The notes beneath the pieces were generated by a model. That model worked only from the letters and a program-made list of their open reading frames with translations. It searched no databases and was not told where the DNA came from. A program made the position numbers and the translations under genes. From the NCBI GenBank assembly GCA_964587515.1, contig CAZPMO010000036.1, positions 1-32,347 of the forward strand: DNA of 32,347 nt, in the 5' to 3' direction. Each line of letters begins with the position of its first letter. Within the stretch, counting starts at the first letter, position 1. The stretch comes from CAZPMO01 sp964587515. Lineage in GTDB: Bacteria; Pseudomonadota; Alphaproteobacteria; MPNO01. Below, one piece after another: positions 24,837 through 32,347 of the stretch.

Positions 24837-26093
24837 CTAATCGCTCAGGGTCCGGCCCTTGATGCCGGCAAGATCGCCCTGGCTGGGCGGCGCGTCTGCC
24901 GAGAAATAGCCGCTCGCCTTTTTCGCCGCGATCTCGACCTGGGCGTCCTCGGGGATCAGCCCGTCGGGCAGGGTGACGCGCTCGACGATCTCGATGCCCT
25001 GGCGCACGATCGGATCGTGCTTCATGTCGCTCATGGAAACGAACTCGTCGATGCGTTTGATCCCGAGCCAGTGCAGTACGTCAGGCATCATCTCCTGAAA
25101 ACGGAGATCGGCGACGCCGGCGACGCACTCGGTGCGCTCGAAATAGGTATCGGCGCGATCGCCGCCTTCCTGGCGTTTGCGCGCGTTGTAGACCAGGAAC
25201 TTGGTAACCTCGCCCAGCGCGCGGCCTTCCTTGCGGTTATAGACGATCAGACCGGCGCCGCCGTTCTGTGCCATCCGCGCACACGCCTCGATGCCGTAGG
25301 CGAGATAGGGTCGGCAGGTGCAGATATCGGAGCCGAACACATCGGAGCCGTTGCATTCGTCATGCACCCGGCAGGTCAGCTTGCGCTTCGGATCCGCGAT
25401 GGCCGCGACATCGCCGATCATATAGATCGTGGCGCCGCCGATCGGCGGCAGGAATACTTTCAGATCGCCGCGCGTAACCAGTTCCGGGAACATGCCGCCC
25501 GAATGCTCGAACAGGGTGCGGCGCAACTCTCCTTCGTCAACGCCGATGCGCTCTGCGATGCCCGGGAGATACCAGACCGGATCGATGGCCGCCTTGGTGA
25601 CGCGCACGTCGCCGTCGCCGGAGAGAATTTCACCGTCGATTTCCAGACGCCCGTCGCGCACCGCCTCCTTGATTTCGGGCATGTCGACATGGGCCTTGGT
25701 GACGGCGATGGTCGGGCGGATATCCCAGCCTTCTTTCAGCCAGTCCGCGTAATCCTCGGCGACCAGATGGCCGCGCGGATCCAGCGAAACGATCCTGCCG
25801 GGCTCCGACCATTGCGGGAACGGCCCGATAGGTTCGGCCGGCGCGGTATCGGTAAGATCAGGGACATGAACCGGGTCGAGCGTGCCCGCCGCCACCGCGA
25901 GCGACCGGTAAATCGCGTAGCTGCCGGAATGGACGCCGATCGCATTGCGCTTCCCGGCATCGTGCGGTGAGGCGATGATGGGACCGCGCGCCTTCGCGCT
26001 CGCCGCCGACCATTCAATCGGTGGAACGTCGCCGGCCTGCGGGTGCGACGTAAGTACGATATGCCGTGTGGACGACGGGGCGTTTTTCCTCAT
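24837..26093 (-). CDS. URC1-type GTP cyclohydrolase II-like protein (uracil catabolism)
   Basis: The 418-aa protein has an N-terminal extension (about 1-220) and a GTP cyclohydrolase II-like domain (about 225-390). The zinc-binding pattern is present: CRVHDECNGSDVFGSDIC followed by TCRPYL. The nucleotide-binding segment NRKEGRALGEVTK corresponds to the RQEGRGIGL loop of RibA. The long extension and the CTCRPYL variant are typical of Urc1/Urg1 rather than riboflavin RibA. In the URC pathway this protein is thought to open the pyrimidine ring of the uracil nucleotide. ATG 26093 has AAGG about 9 nt upstream. First gene of the operon with urc4 and upp, divergent from the cyclase gene. Confidence 0.92.
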   Translation of the reverse strand: MRKNAPSSTRHIVLTSHPQAGDVPPIEWSAASAKARGPIIASPHDAGKRNAIGVHSGSYAIYRSLAVAAGTLDPVHVPDLTDTAPAEPIGPFPQWSEPGRIVSLDPRGHLVAEDYADWLKEGWDIRPTIAVTKAHVDMPEIKEAVRDGRLEIDGEILSGDGDVRVTKAAIDPVWYLPGIAERIGVDEGELRRTLFEHSGGMFPELVTRGDLKVFLPPIGGATIYMIGDVAAIADPKRKLTCRVHDECNGSDVFGSDICTCRPYLAYGIEACARMAQNGGAGLIVYNRKEGRALGEVTKFLVYNARKRQEGGDRADTYFERTECVAGVADLRFQEMMPDVLHWLGIKRIDEFVSMSDMKHDPIVRQGIEIVERVTLPDGLIPEDAQVEIAAKKASGYFSADAPPSQGDLAGIKGRTLSD

Positions 26094-26207
26094 TTTTTAC
26101 CTTCGTGCGAAACCGTAAACGACCAGTCTAGCACAAATTCCGCTGTTGTACCCCTTCGAGATGGCGGGCGGGATAGCCTCAATTCGGACATTTCCGGGTC
26201 GGTGATT

Positions 26208-27401
26208 ATGGACACCGGACATATACGTTCGTATGGTCGCGAAATTCAGCAATTCTTGGATCGGGAAATCGTTTTCGTGGCTTCGGATCGGGTCGAACGG
26301 CGGCTGGCGGCGATATTAGCGGCCGATATGGTCGGCTACTCGCGACATATGGAGGTCGATGAAGCCGGCACGATTGCGCGTCAGCGCGCCCATCGAACAG
26401 ACCTGATCGACCCGAAAGTCGCCACTTACAAGGGGAGGATCGTGAAAACCACCGGCGATGGCATGCTGGTGGAATTCGCCAGCGCGGTCGACGCGGTCGA
26501 ATGTGCGGTGGATATCCAGCGGGCGATGGGCGAGCGGGAAGCCGGTCTGCCCGATAATCAACGCATCCTCTATCGCATCGGCATCAATGTTGGCGATATC
26601 GTGATCGATGGTGACGATATATTGGGCGACGGCGTGAACGTCGCCGCGCGCCTCGAGGGGCTGGCGACGCCCGGCGGGATCGCCATTTCGAACAACGCCC
26701 ATGAGCAGACGCAGGGCAAGCTGGACGTCGCGTTCGAAGACGGCGGCGATCATGAGGTCAAGAACATCGCGCGGCCGCTGCACGTCTGGCTCTGGCAGCC
26801 GGAATCAAACGAAACCGTAACCATCGTTCCCGACGCGTCCGAACCGCTGGCGCTGCCCGATAAGCCGTCGATCGCGGTGCTGCCGTTCGACAATATGTCC
26901 GGCGATCCCGCGCAGGATTTTCTCGCCGATGGCGTCGTCGAGGCGATAACCGCGGCGCTTTCGCGCATTCGCTCGTTCTTCGTGATCGCGCGCAATTCCG
27001 CTTTTACCTTCAAGAACCGCGTGGCCAATGCCGTCGATATCGGCAGGGAGCTGGGGGTCGCCTATCTGCTGGAAGGCAGTGTGCAGAAAGCCGGCGACCG
27101 CATCCGGATTACCGTGCAGTTGATCGAAACCGGGGCGGGCGCGCACATCTGGGCCGAACATTATGACGGTTCCATAGAGGAAATATTCGATCTTCAGGAC
27201 AGGATTACCGAACGCGTGGCCGGGCAGCTTCAACCGTCCATCCGGCTCGCCGAGATCGAGCGTTCACGCGGCAAGCGGCCGCACGACCAGGGCGCCTACG
27301 ATTACACCATGCGGGCGATGCCGCATGTCTGGGCGCTGGAAAAGGAAGAAAGTTCAAAGGCGCTCGACCTGCTCGACCAGGCGCTGGCCATCGATCCGGT
27401 G
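26208..27401 (+). CDS. Class III adenylate/guanylate cyclase, 3'-truncated at a junction
   Basis: The N-terminal class III cyclase domain (RLAAILAADMVGYSRHME, then KTTGDGMLVEF and GDGVNVAARLEG) contains both metal-binding Asp and the Asn/Arg transition-state residues, so cyclase activity is possible. A TolB/FlgO-like domain follows (KPSIAVLPFDNMSGDP, FADG-type FLADGVVEAIT, LEGSVQKAGDRIRITVQLI, GAHIWAEHYDG). The expected TPR repeats begin with KALDLLDQALAIDP and then stop at about 27398. Beyond this the frame stays open to 28223 but reads antisense through the exported-protein gene, so that part is spurious. Start: ATG 26208, or GTG 26277, which gives the more usual MASDRVERRLAAI N-terminus. 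A frame start further upstream overlaps urc1 and is unlikely. Confidence 0.8.
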
Positions 27402-28265
27402 CAGCGACAACGGCGCGACCGACGCGGTCAGCGGCGCGAGTGCGGCGGTATCGCCCGTGGCCACGGCCTTGACCAGGTTTTCGCTGGCCGCCGTCATGGG
27501 GGCGGAGCGGTAATGCTGGTTCAAATTGGCGAGCATGCCGACCAGGCGCGATTCGACCACCGCGCGGGAATGGTCGGTTTTCGGCGAGCGCCGGAAGCGC
27601 GGCGGCTGGATGCCCAGCATCAGATGCGCCCTGGCGAAAGCGAAGCCGGCGATGCCGGTGGTATCGCGGATGTTTCCGGTCAGCGAACCTTGCTTGCGGG
27701 CGACCCACGCCACGTGGGTCGCATCGGTCACTTTGTCGCCGCGCATGGCTTCGCCGGACACAACTTGTACGTCGGCGAGCTTGATTTCCCGGCCGCGCCA
27801 CGACCAGTTTGTCATCACCCAGCCATCGACGATCGGGTTATAGAACCCGATGCGCACAACCGGCGACTCCAGCAGCCCCACATATATAAGACTGGAGCGG
27901 AAGAAATAGCGCCAGATACCCGGAGCGTCCCGGTTGGCCTTGGTGTCGAGCAATTGCGCGAGGGTCGCCTTGTCGCGCGGCGCGAACGTGCGTCTCAGCC
28001 GCGTGGAATCGGTGGCCGCGATCAGTCGAAACCAGTTGCCGAAACCGTACAGGAAATCGCGCTTGGCAAGCTGCGCCTTGTCGAGACGGAGCGGATTGAC
28101 GTTGCCGGCGCTATGCTGGCGAACGAATTGGGATATGGACTTGTCGTCGAAACCCAGGTCGCCCGAAATCTTCACCGTGTCCTGAGCCGCCCATGCCGAC
28201 GGCGCGAGGTTCAGCGCGATTAACGCGGCGCCCAGCGGCGCGCGCCGTATCATTTGCGTAATCAC
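27354..28265 (-). CDS. Exported protein of unknown function, 3'-truncated
   Basis: Translation starts at GTG 28265, which overlaps the previous gene's TGA by the GTGA pattern and has AGGAGGAG about 5 nt upstream. A signal peptide (MIRRAPLGAALIALNL to SAWA) is followed by about 270 residues with KISGDLGFDDKSISQFV, FLYGFGNWFRLIAA, PVVRIGFYNPIVDGWV and MLGIQPPRFRR. Near the end NLVKAVATGDTAALAPL resembles the start of an NTF2-like helical module, also seen in the preceding gene (FVGALRKGDVETVADLL). Reading beyond 27,402 is antisense cyclase sequence ending at a chance stop (27354), so the real C-terminus is missing. No family recognised. Confidence 0.65.
   Translation of the reverse strand: MITQMIRRAPLGAALIALNLAPSAWAAQDTVKISGDLGFDDKSISQFVRQHSAGNVNPLRLDKAQLAKRDFLYGFGNWFRLIAATDSTRLRRTFAPRDKATLAQLLDTKANRDAPGIWRYFFRSSLIYVGLLESPVVRIGFYNPIVDGWVMTNWSWRGREIKLADVQVVSGEAMRGDKVTDATHVAWVARKQGSLTGNIRDTTGIAGFAFARAHLMLGIQPPRFRRSPKTDHSRAVVESRLVGMLANLNQHYRSAPMTAASENLVKAVATGDTAALAPLTASVAPLSLHRIDGQRLVEQVERL
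27390..27410. other. Breakpoint joining two truncated convergent genes
   Basis: Left of about 27,400 the plus strand codes for the cyclase protein into its first TPR repeat. Right of it the minus strand codes for an exported protein that has not reached a natural end. Neither continues across. No insertion sequence, terminal repeat or tRNA lies at the join. It is either a true deletion/inversion endpoint or an assembly chimera. Confidence 0.75.
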
Positions 28266-29199
28266 AGCTTCTCCTCCTTCCGGACTGGACCGGCCGCCGG
28301 TTTGACCGATCGTACGAAGGCCATGCCGTCGAATATTCCTAGTGTCACGGCGAAACCGGTCGGCGAGCCGGCGGCGTACCACTCGCCCAAATTGCGGGTC
28401 GCCTGGAGCGGTTTGTCGGCGGTGAGCCGGGCGCGCCATGGCTGACCGGCGAGCCGGGCGGCGAATGCGCGGCGAACCGAATTCCAGTTGCCCGTGGCGA
28501 CGCTGCCGCCCTTGGCGACGAACAATGTCGGATCGAGAAGGTCAGCGACGGTCTCGACGTCGCCTTTCCTCAACGCGCCGACGAATTTTGCCGCGGCGCC
28601 CCGCGCCAACTCACTCAGGGCGCGGTGCCGCAGACGAAGCTGGATTACCGTTGGCCGGCGCAGATAGGACCGACGCGCGGTTTCGATAACCGGCGCCTTG
28701 AGCGACTGGATATTGAGGTTTACGGGCTGCAGCGCGCCCCAATACATTAGTTTCTTCTGCCGGACGACCAGCGCATCGAGCGAGGTCTGCAACGCGGCGT
28801 CGAGGCCGATCGAAGTGGTGGACAGGAAGCGTTTGACATCGAAATCGAACGATTCCGGCGCCGCGCCGCCCGGCTGCCAAAGGATCAACTCGCCCGGACC
28901 GGCCTCCGCCTCGCCTGCCCGGATCGTGCCCCTCAGGCAGGCCGCGAATACCAGATCGCCGAGGCGTTGAGGAACACCGCGCTGCCCGCCGCGCCGGATA
29001 GGGAGAGGCCAAGGAACGAAAGAGACTTATCCCCGTCAAGGCGGGCGAACACACCGCTTTGCGCCAGTGTTTGGCCGACGGCGCCTTGCGCGATGCTCCG
29101 TCCGGTATCGGTCCGCACCAGCGACGCCTCGGCGACCGCTTCTCGCGAAACCGCGAACAAAAGAACGGCAATTAAAAATAAGCGCCAATACCCGACCAT
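28262..29199 (-). pseudogene. Exported protein of unknown function, frameshifted near 28940
   Basis: The first frame (29199 to 28933) encodes a signal peptide (MVGYWRLFLIAVLLFAVSRE to AVAE) and GVFARLDGDKSLSFLGL to FLNASAIWYSRPA, then a stop. The next frame (to 28262) continues sensibly with CLRGTIRAGEAEAGPGELIL, KRFLSTTSIGLDAALQ, and a C-terminal NTF2-like module (FVGALRKGDVETVADLLDP, NWNSVRRAFAARLAG). One inserted base near 28935-28950 would join them into about 310 aa. The second part alone has no signal peptide, which supports a single broken gene. It is followed with 4-bp overlap by the truncated exported protein gene. Both may share domain layout. Function unknown. Confidence 0.65.
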
Positions 29200-29402
29200 T
29201 GTGCCTCACCTGTATTTACATAGGCGGGACCAAGGGTCGAATTCATCCGCCTTTTTTATATTTTAAGTATATCACAACTTACGCCGTAAGTGATCCCCGG
29301 ATCGTCGAATTCAATCGAGGCCCCTGTTCAACAATTTGTGCGGGCGTCCAGCGCCCATCATGAACGGCGACATGGGGCGGGTGATTCTGATAGGGTCGGC
29401 GC
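29200..29402. promoter_or_regulatory. Divergent promoter region of pyc and the exported-protein operon
   Basis: This 203-bp AT-rich region separates two divergent units. It has a 15-bp palindrome at 29277-29291 (ACTTACG, C, CGTAAGT) that could be an operator. An inverted repeat AGGCGG/CCGCCT (29222-29227 and 29247-29252) is followed by six T on the plus strand and could stop rightward transcription before pyc. The stem is short and the loop long, so this is weak. Confidence 0.35.
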
Positions 29403-32347
29403 ATGGCTCGGACCGGCCGGATTCGCAAGTTGCTTGTCGCCAATCGCGGCGAGATCGCCATTCGCATCATGCGCGCGGCGTCGGAGATGGATATCGGCAC
29501 GGTGTCGGTGTTCTCGCGCGAGGACCGGTTCGCGCTGCACCGCTTCAAAGCCGATGAAAGCTATCTGATCGGCGCCGACAAGGGACCGATCGAGGCCTAT
29601 CTCGATATCGCGGATGTAATTCGCATCGCGCGTGAATCGCGGGTCGACGCCATTCATCCGGGATACGGGTTCCTGTCTGAAAATCCCGATTTCGCCGAGG
29701 CCTGCCTAGAGGCCGGGATCGTCTTTATCGGGCCGTCGGCCGACACCATGCGGCGTCTCGGCAACAAGGTCTCGGCCCGCGCGCTCGCTGTCGAGGCGGG
29801 GGTGGCTGTGATGCCGGCGTCCGCCCCCCTGCCCGACGACGCGGACGCGATTGCGCGCATCGCCGGCGAGATCGGTCTGCCCGTGATGCTGAAGGCGAGC
29901 TGGGGCGGCGGCGGTCGTGGTATGCGGGTGATCCAGAGCGCCGACGACCTTGAGACCGAGGTCGAGTCCGCGAAGCGTGAAGCGCGCGCCGCGTTCGGCA
30001 ACGACGAGGTCTATTTCGAAAAACTGGTCGAACGCGCGCGTCATGTGGAAGTCCAGATCCTGGGCGATGCGCACGGCAATGCTGTACATCTTTTCGAACG
30101 CGACTGTTCGGTGCAGCGCCGCCACCAGAAGGTGGTCGAACGCGCGCCGGCGCCCTATCTTGACGCCGCGCGCCGCGAAGAGATTTGCGGCGCCGCGTTG
30201 GCCATCGCCCACACCGCCGGTTATCAGAACGCGGGTACGGTGGAATTCCTGCAGGATTCCGACACCGGCGCGTTTTATTTCATTGAGGTCAATCCACGCA
30301 TTCAGGTCGAGCACACCGTGACCGAATGCGTCACCGGCATTGATATCGTGAAGGCGCAGATTCGCGTCGCCGAAGGCGCGAAAATCGGCGGCGCGGACGG
30401 CGCCGTGCCGGCCCAGGCCGATATCGCGCTGCACGGCCACGCCATCCAGTGCCGGGTCACGACGGAAAACCCCGAAGCCAATTTCGCGCCCGATCACGGC
30501 CGCATCGACGCCTATCGCAGCGCCTCGGGCTTCGGCATAAGGCTCGATGCAGGCACCGCGTTTCCCGGCGCGCTGATCACGCCGCATTATGATTCGCTGC
30601 TGGTTAAGGTCACATCCTGGGGCCAGACCTCGGACGAGGCGGCCGCGCGCATGGACCGCGCATTGCGCGAGTTCCGCATTCGCGGCGTCGGCACCAACCT
30701 TCGTTTCCTCGAAGCGGTGATCAACCACGATGATTTCCGCACCGCTAATTACACCACCCGCTTCATCGACGAGACGCCGGAGCTGTTCCGCTTCGCCACA
30801 CGGCGCGACCGCGCGACACGGCTGCTGGCGTTCCTCGGCGACGTGATCGTGAACGGCAACCCGGAAGTCGCCGGTCTCGCGCGCCCGTCGCTGCCGGCTA
30901 TCCCGACGCCACCGCCGGTAACGAACGGCGCCGCGCCGCCGCCGGGCACCCGCCAGCGTCTCGATGATATGGGCGCGGCCGCGTTCGCCCAATGGATGCG
31001 CGACGAGACGCGCACCCTGATCACCGACACCACCTTCCGCGACGCGCATCAATCGCTGCTGGCGACCCGCGTTCGTTCGCGCGATCTGCTGGCCATCGCA
31101 CCGGCCTATGCGCGCGACATGGCTGATCTGTTTTCGGTCGAATGCTGGGGCGGCGCGACCTTTGATGTCGCGCTGCGGTTTCTGAAGGAATCGCCCTGGG
31201 AGCGGTTCGAAATCCTGCGCGACCGCATGCCCAACATCCTGTTGCAGATGCTGCTGCGCGCCTCCAACGCGGTCGGCTACACCAATTACGCCGACAACGT
31301 GGTGCGCCACTTCGTGGAACAATCGGCCGCCGCCGGCGTCGATGTATTCCGCGTTTTCGATTCCCTCAACTGGGTCGAGAACATGCGGGTCGCGATGGAC
31401 GCGGTGCTGGAGAGCGGCAAATTGTGCGAAGCCGCGATCTGCTATACCGGCGATCTCACCGACCCGGCGCGCGGGAAATACGATCTCGGCTATTACGTCG
31501 GCCTTGCGCGCGAGCTTGAAGCCGCCGGCGCACACATCCTCAGCATCAAGGACATGGCGGGCGTCTGCCGTCCGGAAGCCGCGCGCCGGTTGGTAACCGC
31601 GCTGAAACAGGAATGCGGCCTGCCGATCCATTTCCATACCCACGATACTTCCGGCGCGTCGGTGGCCAGCGTGCTGGCCGCGATCGATGCCGGCGTCGAT
31701 GCGGTGGATGCGGCGATGGACGCCATGAGCGGGCTCACCTCGCAGCCCAATCTCGGGTCCATCGTCGCGGCGCTGGAGCATACGCCGCGCGATACCGGGC
31801 TCGATCCCGCGGTGGTGCGCCGGATGTCGAATTACTGGGAACAGGTGCGCCATGCCTACGCGCCGTTCGAGAGCGATTTGCGCTGGGGCGCCTCGGAGGT
31901 TTATGTGCACGAGATGCCGGGCGGGCAATATACCAATCTGCGTCAGCAGGCGGCCGCGCTGGGGCTGGCCGAACGCTGGCCCGACGTGGCGCGGACCTAT
32001 GCCCAGGTCAACCAGATGTTCGGCGACGTGATCAAGGTCACGCCGACCTCCAAGGTGGTGGGCGATCTGGCGCTGATGATGGTGACCCGGGACCTTACGC
32101 CCGAGCACGTGGCCGATCCCGACACCGAGATCGCCTTTCCCGATTCCGTGATCTCGTTTTTCCGGGGCGATGTCGGCCAGCCGCCGGGCGGCTTCCCCGA
32201 AGCGCTGCAAAAGAAAGTGCTGGCCGGTGCCGCGCCGCTCACCGTGCGTCCGGGCGCGGTGCTGCCGGCGCTCGACCTCGACGCCGAACGCGCCGAGGCC
32301 GAACGTCTGGTCGAGCGCCACATCAACGAGCAGGAACTCTCGTCCTA
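29403..32347 (+). CDS. pyc: Pyruvate carboxylase, 3' partial
   Basis: This biotin enzyme makes oxaloacetate from pyruvate and bicarbonate to refill the TCA cycle. About 981 codons are visible of about 1150; the frame runs off the right edge before the biotinyl domain. Biotin carboxylase part: IRKLLVANRGEIAIRIMRAA, HPGYGFLSENPDF, KASWGGGGRGMRV, FIEVNPRIQVEHTVTE. Carboxyltransferase part from about residue 540: DTTFRDAHQSLLATRVR, SVECWGGATFDVALRFL, FRVFDSLNWVENM, the carbamylated Lys in SIKDMAG, and HFHTHDTSG metal ligands. The PYC-type tail region VIKVTPTSKVVGDLALMMV is present. The start at ATG 29403 matches the family N-terminus. All key residues visible are intact. Confidence 0.97.
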   Translation, partial: MARTGRIRKLLVANRGEIAIRIMRAASEMDIGTVSVFSREDRFALHRFKADESYLIGADKGPIEAYLDIADVIRIARESRVDAIHPGYGFLSENPDFAEACLEAGIVFIGPSADTMRRLGNKVSARALAVEAGVAVMPASAPLPDDADAIARIAGEIGLPVMLKASWGGGGRGMRVIQSADDLETEVESAKREARAAFGNDEVYFEKLVERARHVEVQILGDAHGNAVHLFERDCSVQRRHQKVVERAPAPYLDAARREEICGAALAIAHTAGYQNAGTVEFLQDSDTGAFYFIEVNPRIQVEHTVTECVTGIDIVKAQIRVAEGAKIGGADGAVPAQADIALHGHAIQCRVTTENPEANFAPDHGRIDAYRSASGFGIRLDAGTAFPGALITPHYDSLLVKVTSWGQTSDEAAARMDRALREFRIRGVGTNLRFLEAVINHDDFRTANYTTRFIDETPELFRFATRRDRATRLLAFLGDVIVNGNPEVAGLARPSLPAIPTPPPVTNGAAPPPGTRQRLDDMGAAAFAQWMRDETRTLITDTTFRDAHQSLLATRVRSRDLLAIAPAYARDMADLFSVECWGGATFDVALRFLKESPWERFEILRDRMPNILLQMLLRASNAVGYTNYADNVVRHFVEQSAAAGVDVFRVFDSLNWVENMRVAMDAVLESGKLCEAAICYTGDLTDPARGKYDLGYYVGLARELEAAGAHILSIKDMAGVCRPEAARRLVTALKQECGLPIHFHTHDTSGASVASVLAAIDAGVDAVDAAMDAMSGLTSQPNLGSIVAALEHTPRDTGLDPAVVRRMSNYWEQVRHAYAPFESDLRWGASEVYVHEMPGGQYTNLRQQAAALGLAERWPDVARTYAQVNQMFGDVIKVTPTSKVVGDLALMMVTRDLTPEHVADPDTEIAFPDSVISFFRGDVGQPPGGFPEALQKKVLAGAAPLTVRPGAVLPALDLDAERAEAERLVERHINEQELSS

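Noticed and set aside
27402..28223. Plus-strand continuation of the cyclase frame
   Set aside because: It is antisense to a gene with signal peptide, good ribosome site and coupled start, and loses all similarity to cyclase/TPR proteins.
29706..32321. 871-codon frame antisense to pyruvate carboxylase
   Set aside because: It mirrors pyc codon structure and has no recognisable domain; pyc is intact over the whole region.

Overview
This is a high-GC, gene-dense bacterial window that reads like an alphaproteobacterial (Rhodospirillales-like) chromosome. Taxonomy is inferred from gene style and content only: PheT and LepA, an AapJ-type binding protein, and a class III cyclase of the kind common in Rhizobiales and Rhodospirillales. 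It looks like draft or metagenome-derived sequence. There is a 10-N scaffold gap at 10847-10856, three genes are broken by apparent single-base frameshifts, and at about 27,400 two convergent genes both stop abruptly mid-domain at the same point. Both window edges cut genes (pheT on the left, pyruvate carboxylase on the right).

Layout. 1-6.7 kb: housekeeping genes pheT and lepA, split by a strikingly AT-rich island (about 2.01-4.78 kb). The island holds an orphan AapJ-like binding protein and a frame-broken pentapeptide-repeat membrane protein. 6.7-8.3 kb: a small membrane protein, a 266-bp MITE-like element with 34-bp terminal inverted repeats and two internal hairpins, an MgtC-family protein and a 52-aa single-helix protein. 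8.4-17.3 kb: a catabolic block in three transcription units. One (minus) is VOC protein, FMN-binding PPOX-fold protein and extradiol (catechol 2,3-) dioxygenase-like protein. The second (plus) is a molybdenum hydroxylase large subunit and an FAH-family hydrolase. The third (minus) is an isochorismatase-family hydrolase, a triple RidA fusion, two small paralogous ferredoxin-like-fold proteins and a gamma-carbonic anhydrase-like protein. The enzyme mix (ring hydroxylation, extradiol cleavage, RidA-type deamination, amidohydrolysis, FAH-type C-C hydrolysis, hydration or decarboxylation) suggests breakdown of a nitrogen-containing aromatic compound. That is an inference; no substrate can be read from the sequence.

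17.4-22.6 kb: a frameshifted Fe(II)/2-oxoglutarate dioxygenase gene with a TauE/SafE-type exporter, then a membrane sensor kinase preceded by a periplasmic binding protein. These last two look like a ligand-sensing pair separated by a strong hairpin. 22.9-26.1 kb: urc1-urc4-upp, the core of the URC (uracil catabolism) pathway best known from yeasts, in one operon. 26.2-29.2 kb: a 3'-truncated class III adenylate cyclase meets, tail to tail, a truncated exported-protein gene of a two-gene exported-protein operon. 29.4 kb to the end: pyruvate carboxylase.

The most unusual items are the single-chain RidA pseudo-trimer, with a 296-bp exact internal repeat on a 420-bp period; the structured MITE-like element whose end supplies the mgtC stop codon; the possible N-aromatic catabolic block; the bacterial URC operon; and the diverged genes in the AT-rich island.
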